A stretch of DNA of 64,000 bases from Natroniella sulfidigena (GTDB taxonomy: Bacteria > Bacillota > Halanaerobiia > Halobacteroidales > Halobacteroidaceae). The stretch lies in assembly GCF_023223645.1 (NCBI RefSeq), contig NZ_JALKBY010000002.1:124001-188000 (forward strand), given 5' to 3'. A program made the translations under genes and the position numbers. The notes under the pieces are model-generated. The model saw only the letters and a list, made by a program, of their open reading frames with translations. It was not told where the DNA came from and did not search any database. This document shows positions 27,103-36,630 of this stretch, in pieces. Position 1 is the stretch's first letter. The number at the start of each line of letters is the position of its first letter.

Positions 27103-27798
27103 CTAGTTATTATCTTCCCATTGAATCTCGGCTTGAGATCGTTTTAAATAATTAGGAGTCAATTCAAATAGTTGATCCTCATCCTCTAACATTAATCGCT
27201 CCACAGCCAACTCTCCGAGGGCTCCAGCTTGCGGCAAGCTAAATTTATTGCTAACAAATTGAGCCTGCTCAACCTGCTCACTAATTTCAGTTCGATATTT
27301 TTGAGCTATTTCTCCTACAAAATAAATTTCTTCTTGAATTGAACTTAACTCTGTTATTAAATCATCAATAGCTAATAAGCCTTCTTCGGTTTCTGCTCTC
27401 AAATCTTCTCCATCTGTACGATATAAACCAGTAAATACCCGTTCACGTCTAGCATCAACTACAGGACAGATATAACCTGAAACATACTTTAAATTATATG
27501 CCATAGCTTTTAAAGTAGAAATACCAACAATCGGCAACTCTAAACTTTGGGCCAACGTCTTAGCCGTTACTACTCCAATCCGAGTTCCAGTAAAAGAGCC
27601 TGGCCCTAAGCCAACTGCAATTCCATCCACATCTTGTAATTCATAATCAGATCTCTTTACTAACTCAACAATTTGAGGCATCAATCTTTGTGAATGAGTC
27701 TGATCTAAATTTAATAAACTCTCTGCTACTAATCGTTCTGTAGAAACTAAACTGACACTCCCTACCTTAGTTGAACTATCAACTGCTAAAACTAACAT
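27103..27798 (-). CDS. tsaB: t6A synthesis dimerisation protein TsaB
   Basis: A 231-residue ASKHA-fold paralogue of TsaD without the metal-binding histidines. LAVDSSTKVGSVSLV begins it and VGLGPGSFTGTRIGVVTAKTLAQ is the family signature (about 70-92). It is a scaffold for TsaD and TsaE. Separated from tsaE by a single base. Confidence 0.95.
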   Translation of the reverse strand: MLVLAVDSSTKVGSVSLVSTERLVAESLLNLDQTHSQRLMPQIVELVKRSDYELQDVDGIAVGLGPGSFTGTRIGVVTAKTLAQSLELPIVGISTLKAMAYNLKYVSGYICPVVDARRERVFTGLYRTDGEDLRAETEEGLLAIDDLITELSSIQEEIYFVGEIAQKYRTEISEQVEQAQFVSNKFSLPQAGALGELAVERLMLEDEDQLFELTPNYLKRSQAEIQWEDNN

Positions 27799-27799
27799 T

Positions 27800-28252
27800 C
27801 TACTTCAACCCCGCAACTAGTTCAATAAACTTATTAGCTTGAGGAATAATCCTAATCTCTCGCCAATTTCCTTCTCCTCTTAAATTAATATCTAAATAAT
27901 TATCAGGCATTAAAGTACCTGCTTTATCTGGCCATTCAATGATCGTTACTCCTTCACCACTATATAAATAATCCTCAAAACCAATATCATATAGTTCCTC
28001 TTCGCTTCTAATTCGATATAAATCCATATGATAAACCTTTAATTCTCCTCGATATTCATTCACTACTGTATATGTAGGGCTTGTAATTTCTTCTTCAACA
28101 CCTAATCCTCTACAGATCCCTTTAGCCAGAACGGTCTTGCCTGCTCCTAAATCTCCTTGTAAGCAAACAATTCCCCCATGAGTTAAATTTCTTCCAATTT
28201 TTTTTCCTAATTGAAAAGTCTCTTCTGGACTATTTGTCTCAAACTTTATCAT
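27800..28252 (-). CDS. tsaE: t6A synthesis ATPase TsaE
   Basis: A 150-residue P-loop protein. Walker A is GDLGAGKT (33-40), followed by TSPTYTVVNEY and the HMDLYRI and IIEWPDKAG motifs. It powers cycling of the TsaBD complex. First gene of the t6A set. Confidence 0.96.
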   Translation of the reverse strand: MIKFETNSPEETFQLGKKIGRNLTHGGIVCLQGDLGAGKTVLAKGICRGLGVEEEITSPTYTVVNEYRGELKVYHMDLYRIRSEEELYDIGFEDYLYSGEGVTIIEWPDKAGTLMPDNYLDINLRGEGNWREIRIIPQANKFIELVAGLK

Positions 28253-28329
28253 TATTTGATTCCACCTCTCAGTTAAATTTCAATATTCTTGATTAATAAT
28301 TCTTAGCTAATAAGCTAATTCCTGCTTAA

Positions 28330-29481
28330 TTATTGATTATTAATTATTTTCCCATTCTCAACAACTAATGAACCATTAAGTAAAACCTTTTCAACATTGC
28401 TCTCTAAAGCCAAAGGTCTACCAGATAAAATAATTAAATCAGCATCTTTTCCTACCTCTATACTCCCAACTCGATCAGAAATCCCTAAAATTTGAGCTGG
28501 ATTAATTGTAATCGCTTCTAAAGCCTGCTGTCTATCTAACCCTGCTTTAACAGCTAACCCTGCACAAATAGATAAATATTGGATTGGTATTACAGGATGA
28601 TCAGTCATAATTGCTAATTTAACCCCCGATTCAACCAATACTTTAGCCGTCGAAAAATCTCTTTCCTTTAATTCAACCTTAGAACGTGAAACCATTGTAG
28701 GGCCAAAAACAACAGGTATCTCCTGCTGAGCTAAATAATCTGCTATTTTATGAGCTTCTGTGCCATGCTCAATAGTTAAGTCTAAATCAAACTCTTTAGC
28801 TATTCGTAAAGCAGTCATAATATCATCTGCTCGATGAGCATGAGTTTTAAGTGGGATTTCTTTTCTGAGTACTTTTGCTACCGCTTCATGCTTAATATTA
28901 TACTCTTGCTGTTCTTGCTTTAAATAATTATCAGCTGTTAATAACGCCTCCCGCAACAAAGCGGCAACTGCCATTCTAGTATGAGGAGCCTTTTTTTGTT
29001 CTCCAAAAACAAGCTTAGGATTTTCTCCAAAAGCTGCTTTGGCCCCTACTGGATCTTTAACTACCATTTCATCTACAACTTGACCATACGTCTTTAGGGC
29101 CATACTTTCTCCATTCAAGACATTACTACTACCTGGCCCTGTTCCAACAGTTGTAACCCCAGCCTTTAAAGCATCACTAAAAGCTTGATCAAAAGGATTA
29201 ACTGCATCAATTGCTCTTAAGTGAGGAGTTATCGGATCAGATTTTTCATTAGCATCTATTCCTGCCTTGCCAACCCCTTCCTCCCAAATACCTAGATGAG
29301 TGTGAGCATCAATTAAACCAGGCATTACTATCTTATCTTCAGCATCTATTATATCAGCATTAACTGGAATTTCAACCTCAGAGCCAACTTCAATAATCTT
29401 TCCTGATTCAATTAGGATTGTTCCTTGCTCAATAACTTGCTTGGTCATAGTTAAAACATGACCATTTTTAACTGCTAGCAT
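28330..29481 (-). CDS. metal-dependent amidohydrolase (imidazolonepropionase-like)
   Basis: A 383-residue amidohydrolase-superfamily protein. MPGLIDAHTHLGIWEEG (about 52-68) carries the HxH metal ligands; later histidines are in KTHAHRADD and IEHGTEAHK, and the metal aspartate is in IMTDHPVIP. The C-terminus returns to the beta-sandwich (VGSIEVGKDADLIIL). Substrate unknown; related proteins act on small cyclic amides or peptides. Confidence 0.85.
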   Translation of the reverse strand: MLAVKNGHVLTMTKQVIEQGTILIESGKIIEVGSEVEIPVNADIIDAEDKIVMPGLIDAHTHLGIWEEGVGKAGIDANEKSDPITPHLRAIDAVNPFDQAFSDALKAGVTTVGTGPGSSNVLNGESMALKTYGQVVDEMVVKDPVGAKAAFGENPKLVFGEQKKAPHTRMAVAALLREALLTADNYLKQEQQEYNIKHEAVAKVLRKEIPLKTHAHRADDIMTALRIAKEFDLDLTIEHGTEAHKIADYLAQQEIPVVFGPTMVSRSKVELKERDFSTAKVLVESGVKLAIMTDHPVIPIQYLSICAGLAVKAGLDRQQALEAITINPAQILGISDRVGSIEVGKDADLIILSGRPLALESNVEKVLLNGSLVVENGKIINNQ

Positions 29482-29508
29482 TATCTATTTCCTCCATTAT
29501 TAATAAAT

Positions 29509-31833
29509 TTAAAATTGGTTAACTTGTTTTAGATGAGCAATCAAATCAGTTAATAGTTCTTCTTCTTGATCATCTAAGCCATTTTTAGCCAACCTCAATT
29601 TAATATTATTACCTTGCAACGCATAAATCACTCCCGAATAAAAGTAAGGTAATCGATACTCATAATTTTCTAAAATAGCCTCTTGATATTTAATTAATGC
29701 TTCATTTAATTTTCCTTGTCTCCGTAATTTATCAGCTTGAATACGATTAATTCGCCCTGGAACATACTTATCTTCATAATCTAGTTGCAGCTTCTCTAAC
29801 TCAGTTGCTAAACTAATTAATTCTTCTCCCTGAGCAAAACCCAGCTCCTGTAACTTTTCTCCTTCCACCTTAGCCAGCTCAAAGTGATCGAGCAATAGAT
29901 AACTAACTGCTAAATTATAATGATTGACAATATCTTCTTGTCGTTCACTAGCTACTTTAAAATAGGATAATGCTTGGTCTAATTCACCTGCTCTAAATTT
30001 GTATTCACCCAATAAACGATAGATTTTAGCTTGTGAATCTAAATTTAATAGCTGTTGAATCTGAGAAAATTGCCGTTGCTTCTCTTCTTCAAAATAGATA
30101 TGCCCTAATCTACTATAAACTTCTTCTTGCTGTTCAGTTGTCAATAAATCCTCTTGCGCTAGAGCTTGTTGATAAATATCAATAGCATCCTTCAATTGAT
30201 AGCGGCTTATTACTTCAGCTACTTCTAAATAAAGCTCCCCTTCTTCTTTAGCAGCTAACAACTCTTCAAAAATCTCTATACCTTCTTCAACATCACCTGC
30301 TGCTACATAAGCCTCTGCTAACTTTAACTCCAAGTCTAAATCATCTGTAACCCGCTCATTAATTGCCTTATACTCATGCAAAGCTAATCTATATTTACCT
30401 TGATCAAAATAAAAATCAGCTAATCGCTCATGATTTTCAATTGTATTTTCTAAATGTAGAATATAACGATACAACTCTTCAGCTCTCTCATACCGACCAT
30501 TCTGTTTATATAATCTAGCTAATTTAATATGACCCCAAGTATCATAAGGATCTAGGTCAATAGCCTGACTATAAGCCTCAAAAGCTTCAGCAGTCCTTCC
30601 TTTATCTCGATAAATATCTCCTAAATAAATTTTATACCTTTTATTACTATCATCTAATTTTACTAAATCTTCTATAATTCTTCGAGACCTTGCTAACATA
30701 TTATTGTCTTGATCAGCTAAATTATAATAAACTCTAAATAACCGCTCTAAGTAAACTAAATTCTGTGAATCTCGATCTACAGCCCTTTCTAATGAACGTC
30801 GTGCCCTATTAGTCTCACCTAATTGTAAACGAATCTGGCCTTCTAGAAAATGCAGACTAGCATCATCATAATCCGAGCTTAAAGCAGCCCTTACTTCAGC
30901 TAATGCTTCATCATAATCTCTAATATCTTTATAAAGTTCAGCTAAATTTTTACGATATCTAACTCGATCATTAAGTTCAATTGCTTGCTGTAAATTCTCA
31001 ATTGCCTCTTCTAAGTAACCACTCTTTTGATATAAGTTGCTAATCTCAAAATATAATGAATCATCTTCTGGCTCATCGTCTAACTGATCATATAATTGAT
31101 CAATTTGAGTTTGATAATCAGGGGAAAACCCTTCAGCAAAATCAAAATCAGTCAATCCAATATTGATCTCCCACTCTTGATAAGCAATTTCCAATAATTT
31201 ATCTCCAGAATTATCTTCCACCCTAATTTCAGTTGGCAACCAGCCGTTGCTGTTTTCAAGTTCGAACTCTTCAAACTGGTCATAAATAATATTTGCTATT
31301 TTAATATTACTTCCATTAAAGACTTCGATTCTTAAAATAGTATTCCACTCTTGATCAATAAATATCCTTTGCAATGAAAAAGAATTTTCTAAGTTGATTA
31401 TATATACTTCTCGTTCATCATAAGTTGCCTCTCCTAATAACTCCAATTCATATAGTGATTCTAAATTTTTCAATGGTTGATCATAGTCCAATTGCCCTTC
31501 TAAAGGAAGGCTATTTTTAATGATTGAATAATCAGGAGGTAAATAAAGCCAAGGAATAGAATTCAATAATCTAAGCTTCTCTAACTCAGTTATATCTTCT
31601 TCTTGTGTCTGCTCAGTCATTAATCTAGTATCAGATTTCATAATTTGAACCCGAAAATCTTTACTTTGCTCATCCTCAAAAACTCTAGAAACAACAGTTC
31701 CTCTAAAGTCTTCAATTTGATCCATTTGATTTACAATTCCATCTAATAAATTAGGAGCAGAAATTTCAGTTGCTAATACTTGATTAGATGTCAAGCAGAC
31801 AAACAAAACTATTATCCCAATAATTTTTTTCAT
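29509..31833 (-). CDS. exported TPR protein with LolA/DUF4292-like N-terminal domain
   Basis: A 774-residue protein with a signal peptide (MKKIIGIIVLFVCLTSNQVLA, likely cleaved after A). Residues 25-245 resemble the LolA/LppX-like half-barrel proteins that carry lipid or lipoprotein (MDQIEDFRGTVVSRVF, VYIINLENSFSLQRIFID, TEIRVED). From about 250 onwards there are a dozen or more tetratricopeptide repeats (for example GYLEEAIENLQQAIELN, GRTAEAFEAYSQAIDLDPYD). It would act outside the membrane. I infer a lipid- or envelope-related scaffold role; a precise function is not recognised. Confidence 0.72.
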   Translation of the reverse strand: MKKIIGIIVLFVCLTSNQVLATEISAPNLLDGIVNQMDQIEDFRGTVVSRVFEDEQSKDFRVQIMKSDTRLMTEQTQEEDITELEKLRLLNSIPWLYLPPDYSIIKNSLPLEGQLDYDQPLKNLESLYELELLGEATYDEREVYIINLENSFSLQRIFIDQEWNTILRIEVFNGSNIKIANIIYDQFEEFELENSNGWLPTEIRVEDNSGDKLLEIAYQEWEINIGLTDFDFAEGFSPDYQTQIDQLYDQLDDEPEDDSLYFEISNLYQKSGYLEEAIENLQQAIELNDRVRYRKNLAELYKDIRDYDEALAEVRAALSSDYDDASLHFLEGQIRLQLGETNRARRSLERAVDRDSQNLVYLERLFRVYYNLADQDNNMLARSRRIIEDLVKLDDSNKRYKIYLGDIYRDKGRTAEAFEAYSQAIDLDPYDTWGHIKLARLYKQNGRYERAEELYRYILHLENTIENHERLADFYFDQGKYRLALHEYKAINERVTDDLDLELKLAEAYVAAGDVEEGIEIFEELLAAKEEGELYLEVAEVISRYQLKDAIDIYQQALAQEDLLTTEQQEEVYSRLGHIYFEEEKQRQFSQIQQLLNLDSQAKIYRLLGEYKFRAGELDQALSYFKVASERQEDIVNHYNLAVSYLLLDHFELAKVEGEKLQELGFAQGEELISLATELEKLQLDYEDKYVPGRINRIQADKLRRQGKLNEALIKYQEAILENYEYRLPYFYSGVIYALQGNNIKLRLAKNGLDDQEEELLTDLIAHLKQVNQF

Positions 31834-31874
31834 CGTTCTAAAACTCCTCCTTTACAACTACTTAATTTTATATT

Positions 31875-33059
31875 CTATAAAGCAGTCAAGTTGTCCTTTA
31901 TTCTCTGCAAAGTTATGTAAATAAAAAGAGCTATCCCAATTTCAAGGGCACCTTCATCGAAATTAAATTTAGGGTGATGAGCTGGATAATAATTGGCATT
32001 AGCATCTGCTGCTCCTAATCTAAAAAAGATACCAGGTACATGCTGCAAATAATAAGCAAAATCTTCCGCACCCATTGAGGGAAGCTTTAAAAATTCTACT
32101 TCTTTCAAGTAAGGAATTTGATTAATTGTATGCTCTAAAGACTCCACTAATTCAGTAGAATTAATTAAAACTGGATAACCCTTTCGATAATCTAATTGAT
32201 AGTCTCCTCCTTGACTAGCAGCAACCCCACTAACAATCTGTTCAATCATAGTCGGTAAACTTTTTCTTAAATCAGGATCTGTCGTTCTTACAGTTCCTGT
32301 AACCTTAACTTCATCAGCTATCACATTCCTACGATAACCACCTTTAATCGTACCTAAATTGATTACAACTTTTTGATGAGGGCCAACCTTTCTACTATTA
32401 ATTGTCTGCAACGCAGTAATTACCTGACTAGCAGTTACAATTGCATCAATTCCATCTTGGGGATTAGATGCATGGCCACTTTTTCCTTTAATTATTAGAT
32501 CAATTTCATCAGCTGCCGCTGATACAACTTCTTTTTGTAATCCCACTACTCCAGTTGGTAATCTATTAGTAATGTGTAAACCAAAGATATTATCAACTTC
32601 AGGCTTATCTAATACCCCTGCTTTGATTAAAGGTAATGCTCCTCCTGGCCCTTCTTCTGCAGGTTGAAAAATAAACTTAATCTTTCCTTTAATCTTATCT
32701 TGAATTTTAGTTAAGACTTTAGCAACTCCTAATAAAATTGCAGTATGTCCATCATGTCCACACGCATGCATCACACCATCAAATTTGGAACTATAACTAA
32801 CCTCTGTCTGTTCAGTAATTGGTAGAGCATCCATATCAGCTCTTAAGGCAATCGTTGGCCCTGGTCCACAATCCAGCAATCCTACTACTCCAGTTTTGCC
32901 AATACGCTCTATTTCTAAGTTTAAATCTGACAAATAGGCACTAATTCGCTGTGAAGTACGCTCTTCTTCAAATCCTAATTCAGGATATTGATGAAACTCC
33001 CTTCTCAACTCAATAACCTCTTGTTCTATCAGTTCAATCTGCTCAATCACTTCTTTCAT
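31875..33059 (-). CDS. M20 family amidohydrolase/peptidase
   Basis: A 394-residue protein of the IAA-amino-acid hydrolase/N-acyl-amino-acid hydrolase group. Metal-binding motifs include MHACGHDGHTAILLG (about 97-111), FQPAEEGPGGA and ADMDALPI; MGAEDFAYYL carries the late ligand. Substrate likely an N-acylated amino acid or small peptide. Confidence 0.9.
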   Translation of the reverse strand: MKEVIEQIELIEQEVIELRREFHQYPELGFEEERTSQRISAYLSDLNLEIERIGKTGVVGLLDCGPGPTIALRADMDALPITEQTEVSYSSKFDGVMHACGHDGHTAILLGVAKVLTKIQDKIKGKIKFIFQPAEEGPGGALPLIKAGVLDKPEVDNIFGLHITNRLPTGVVGLQKEVVSAAADEIDLIIKGKSGHASNPQDGIDAIVTASQVITALQTINSRKVGPHQKVVINLGTIKGGYRRNVIADEVKVTGTVRTTDPDLRKSLPTMIEQIVSGVAASQGGDYQLDYRKGYPVLINSTELVESLEHTINQIPYLKEVEFLKLPSMGAEDFAYYLQHVPGIFFRLGAADANANYYPAHHPKFNFDEGALEIGIALFIYITLQRIKDNLTAL

Positions 33060-33142
33060 ATTATCACCCTCTTTAAAAATTTAATTTATCCGAACAAATC
33101 TAGCTAGCTATAGTTATAATTATTAATTCAAAGTTAAATATA

Positions 33143-33193
33143 ACAAAAAAATACTCTTAGCTAAGTTAAAATTCACTTAACTAAAAGTATCAT
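33143..33193 (-). terminator. terminator after mazF
   Basis: ATACTTTTAGTTAAG and CTTAGCTAAGAGTAT pair with few mismatches, followed by TTTTTTG on the minus strand. Confidence 0.8.
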
Positions 33194-33196
33194 AAA

Positions 33197-33556
33197 TTAT
33201 AAATCAACCAGTCCTAGACTGATCTCTAATGCTTTATTAACTTTTTTAACAATTTTTTGGTCAAGATAAGTAACACGACGTTGTAACCTTTCTTTATCAA
33301 TAGTTCTGATTTGTTCTAATAAAATCACTGAATCTCGTTCCAAATTACACTTGTTAGAATCAATTTCTACATGGGTTGGTAATTTAGCTTTATCTATTCG
33401 AGATGTAATAGCTGCTATAATAACTGTAGGGCTATATTTATTACCAATATCATTTTGAATAACTAATACAGGTCTTACCCCTCCCTGCTCAGAACCAACA
33501 ACAGGGTTCAAATCGGCATAATAAATATCACCTCTTTTTACTTCCACTTTAATCAC
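33197..33556 (-). CDS. mazF: MazF/PemK-family endoribonuclease toxin
   Basis: A 119-residue Maz[30 protein letters not shown] near the start contains the catalytic arginine region; [18 protein letters not shown] and [15 protein letters not shown] complete the fold (EndoA/NdoA type). It cleaves mRNA at short sequence sites. The start overlaps the antitoxin gene by 8 bp, so the two are coupled. Confidence 0.94.
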   Translation of the reverse strand: MIKVEVKRGDIYYADLNPVVGSEQGGVRPVLVIQNDIGNKYSPTVIIAAITSRIDKAKLPTHVEIDSNKCNLERDSVILLEQIRTIDKERLQRRVTYLDQKIVKKVNKALEISLGLVDL

Positions 33557-33824
33557 ACTCCGCTAATCGAGCCTCATAGTTGAAGAAAGTTTTATTTTCT
33601 GCTAAAAAGCTCTCTGTAGCCAAACAAAGATTTTCTTGAGCCATCTTCAAATAACCTTCCTTCATTTCCTTTCTAAACCTATTCTTCCTTAACTGTTCAA
33701 TGTAAACCTCCATAGCTTCACTTATAAATTCATTTCGATCTTGATACTCTTCATTAATAAGTCCATCAACCTCATTTAATAAATTATTAGGCAAACTGAC
33801 CATAACTTCTTTTAAGTTAGTCAA
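33549..33824 (-). CDS. mazE: MazE-type antitoxin with ribbon-helix-helix domain
   Basis: A 91-residue EndoAI-like protein. The N-terminal RHH DNA-binding fold is [35 protein letters not shown]; the C-terminal helix [24 protein letters not shown] is the toxin-binding part. It precedes and overlaps mazF. The pair is often chromosomal in Firmicutes. Confidence 0.9.
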   Translation of the reverse strand: MTNLKEVMVSLPNNLLNEVDGLINEEYQDRNEFISEAMEVYIEQLRKNRFRKEMKEGYLKMAQENLCLATESFLAENKTFFNYEARLAECD

Positions 33825-33965
33825 AAAAACACCCCCACTTTATTATAGCTAAAGCTTAGTTTATTATAGATTATGCTTGAAGACTAAACTTTGTTCAAGC
33901 AATACCTTATAGTCTATATAGTATTTTCTGCAAGTTTATTCAAAATATACATATAAAACAAATAG

Positions 33966-33996
33966 AATAAAAGAGACGCTATTAACGTCTCTAACT
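33966..33996 (-). terminator. terminator after the short antitoxin-like gene
   Basis: AGAGACGTTAATAGCGTCTCT forms a stem-loop followed by TTTATT on the minus strand. Confidence 0.85.
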
Positions 33997-33998
33997 TA

Positions 33999-34172
33999 TT
34001 AAAACATGTTTTGTAGATTATTTTTATCAGCTTGGAAGCCCTTCTGAGCCAACTCTAAATTCAACTCTGCCATCTGAGAATAACCTTTTTTTAATTTTTC
34101 TTTTAATTCTTTTTTTTCCTCGCCATAATAACTACCATCAACTCTCCTCTTTAAAAAACGCCCCTGATTCAT
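33999..34172 (-). CDS. short protein resembling the toxin-binding tail of MazE antitoxins
   Basis: A 57-residue protein ending KEKLKKGYSQMAELNLELAQKGF, which lines up with [22 protein letters not shown] of the MazE 175 bp downstream. It lacks the RHH DNA-binding domain. AGGTGA precedes the ATG at 34172, and it has its own terminator. It may be a degraded antitoxin or a stand-alone binder of MazF-like toxins. Confidence 0.62.
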   Translation of the reverse strand: MNQGRFLKRRVDGSYYGEEKKELKEKLKKGYSQMAELNLELAQKGFQADKNNLQNMF

Positions 34173-34286
34173 AGCCTTTATCACCTCATGGTAATTGATG
34201 ATTACTAATTAATTATATACTATATTTATTATTACTGTCAATCAAAACAAACCAATTTTAAACAAGTAATTTATTCCAAATTAATC

Positions 34287-36527
34287 TTATAAGGTATAAT
34301 AGTATCCAGCTGATTTAATATAATCTATCAACCTACAATAAATCTGGTGTCCCCCTATAGTAGTCGAATCACCAATAATAATCAACTTTTTCTTAGCTCG
34401 TGATAAAGAAACATTCAACCTTCTAACATCCCGTAAAAAACCAATATTCCCTTTAGAATTACTTCTAACCAGTGACAGTACAATTATCTCTTTTTCTCTT
34501 CCTTGGAAAGCATCTACAGTATTGACTTCAACCCGATCAAGCTTAAGCAAACTCTTAACTAAATCTGCTTGATCATAATAAGGAGTAATTACTGCTATTT
34601 GTTCTTCTTCAACTCCACTATTAGAGGCATAACTAACAATTTCAGCACATAATTCTGCTTCAACTCGATTTTGTAATGAAGTAGAATTATTCTTAGAATA
34701 CTCCGGTGCATTCATCCCTGCTATATCAAAATAAGCAATTGCTTCCTGACAATTTAAAGCTCGCTCTGCTGGTGAATTACCTTCTGAAAATTCAAAATCA
34801 AGATCAGTCAAATCCCAATCTTTAATTTCATCAGCAGCAGTCAATCGACCTTCATAAAACTCTTGATTAATGAAATCCATTATTTGTTGATTCATTCGAT
34901 ACTGTACTTCCAACATCTGCTTAATTCCAGAACCATGAACTTCTAATAATCTTTCAAAGAGTGATTGGGAAAGCCCCTTCTTTTCTGCTTCTTCATTCAA
35001 AATTGTTGGTGGTAGTTGTTTATGATCTCCAGCTAAAATAACCTTATCTGACTTAATTAATGGAATTAAAACAGAAGGTTCAGTTGCCTGAGTAGCTTCA
35101 TCTACCACTAATAAATCAAAACCTTCTCCTGCTAAGACCTCAGAACCAGCAGTTGAATTAGTTGTACAAACCACATCGGCTTCTTCAATTAACCTATTAA
35201 CTGCCCCTTCTTCTAATCTTTCTACTTGAGAAAATAATTGATCTATTTCCTCTTGTAACTCCAACCAGTCAGCCATTTCTTTTATTTTGTTAGCAGAAAC
35301 CCCTCGACTAGCTCTTCCCTCACTAGCTAATTTTTTAATCTGTCCATTGCTCATTCCTCTTCTCCAACGTCCACTAGGGTGAATATATTCTTTTTGCTGA
35401 TCTATTAATTTATAAGCTTGCTGCCTTAATTGTTGGGCTTTCTTGTATTCTGGTTGTTCCTCTACTAGATAATCTAAGGTATGCTCTCTTAAGATTGGAT
35501 TTACCCTAACTGGATGCCCAATTCTAAGAACATTTAACCCCCTTTTGATCAGTCGTCCTACTAAATTATCAACTGCTGTATTAGAAGCAGCTGTTGCTAA
35601 AACATCTTGCTGTTGTTGAACAGCTTGTTCTAAAATTTCAATTGCCGTCATAGTCTTTCCAGTACCAGGTGGCCCATGAATCAAGAAGAAATCATCAGCA
35701 GCTAAAGCTTTTTCAACTGCTTTTTGTTGCGACTGATTCAATTCTAGATTACTAAAATTAACCTTCTCTTTACCAGTGAAGGTTATATCATCTAGTCCTA
35801 ATAATTTACTTCTTATTTCTTTTAATCGGCCTGAAGCAGACTCCAACCTTCCTAAAGCATCTAACATCCTTTGGAAAGTAATATCATTAACATATAAATC
35901 CAAACGCAGGTTCTTACCATATATAAAGTCAGGTGGTTGTTTATCAAAGGCAACTGTAATTGAATAGTTCGTCTTCTCTACTACAGTGCCAGTAGGGTTA
36001 TTAGGATTTAAGGGTTCATTTTTACTGATCATAATTAAATCACCAATATTGATTTCAGTATCTGGCAATTTTCTCCCTTGCCGTTGTTTCATAAACTTAA
36101 CTATAAATTTACCGCCAAAAGCTTGTCCTTGATCTCGACCACGTAAATTTAAAAAAGCTCTACCTTTCTTTTGACGTTCTTGCCCTGTTAAATTTTTAAT
36201 CTCTGCTTCATGATGCTTCATCTCTTCTTCCCGTTCTAATTGAACCAAATATTTATATTTAGTAATATAATCTTCAATTAATTCTAATTCTTCTTTAAAA
36301 TTATTATCAATCTCTACTTCAACTTCAACTCCAGCAATCTGATTGCTATCCATTACTTCTACTACACGCTCAGCTACTTCATCTGCTACTTCAACAATTG
36401 CATTATTACCTTTAAACTCAATCTTACCTATTTGAGCCCCATCAATATTTGCTTCATTAGTAAAAGCACCTACAATATCTCCCGGGCCAATATGATCCGA
36501 TAAATTCTTAATAATCAAGTCAATCAT
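34287..36527 (-). CDS. UPF1/IGHMBP2-like SF1 helicase with N-terminal DbpA-type RNA-binding domain
   Basis: A 746-residue superfamily 1 helicase. Walker A is in LIHGPPGTGKTMTAIEIL; motif II is LLVVDEATQATEPS; Q-rich GDHKQLPPT and the late motif VNTVDAFQGREKEIIVLSLVRSN are present. Residues 10-75 (HIGPGDIVGAFTNEANIDG, IGKIEFKGNNAIVEV) match the DbpA RNA-binding domain normally seen at the C-terminus of SF2 DEAD-box proteins. The ATG at 36527 (MIDLIIKNL) is preferred; the longer reading runs back through a terminator hairpin. Confidence 0.85.
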   Translation of the reverse strand: MIDLIIKNLSDHIGPGDIVGAFTNEANIDGAQIGKIEFKGNNAIVEVADEVAERVVEVMDSNQIAGVEVEVEIDNNFKEELELIEDYITKYKYLVQLEREEEMKHHEAEIKNLTGQERQKKGRAFLNLRGRDQGQAFGGKFIVKFMKQRQGRKLPDTEINIGDLIMISKNEPLNPNNPTGTVVEKTNYSITVAFDKQPPDFIYGKNLRLDLYVNDITFQRMLDALGRLESASGRLKEIRSKLLGLDDITFTGKEKVNFSNLELNQSQQKAVEKALAADDFFLIHGPPGTGKTMTAIEILEQAVQQQQDVLATAASNTAVDNLVGRLIKRGLNVLRIGHPVRVNPILREHTLDYLVEEQPEYKKAQQLRQQAYKLIDQQKEYIHPSGRWRRGMSNGQIKKLASEGRASRGVSANKIKEMADWLELQEEIDQLFSQVERLEEGAVNRLIEEADVVCTTNSTAGSEVLAGEGFDLLVVDEATQATEPSVLIPLIKSDKVILAGDHKQLPPTILNEEAEKKGLSQSLFERLLEVHGSGIKQMLEVQYRMNQQIMDFINQEFYEGRLTAADEIKDWDLTDLDFEFSEGNSPAERALNCQEAIAYFDIAGMNAPEYSKNNSTSLQNRVEAELCAEIVSYASNSGVEEEQIAVITPYYDQADLVKSLLKLDRVEVNTVDAFQGREKEIIVLSLVRSNSKGNIGFLRDVRRLNVSLSRAKKKLIIIGDSTTIGGHQIYCRLIDYIKSAGYYYTL

Positions 36528-36551
36528 TCTCTCCATCCCTCCCTTACAATC

Positions 36552-36583
36552 GAAAAAATTACACCCTAAAAAGGGTGTAATTT
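36552..36583 (-). terminator. terminator of the acpS-nnr-CBS operon
   Basis: AAATTACACCC and GGGTGTAATTT pair around TTTTTA, followed by TTTCG on the minus strand. It lies just ahead of the helicase start, so some read-through may feed that gene. Confidence 0.8.
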
Positions 36584-36630
36584 CATTAATAGAGTATACC
36601 AAAATAAATTAAATTCGTCAAAATCAAATT

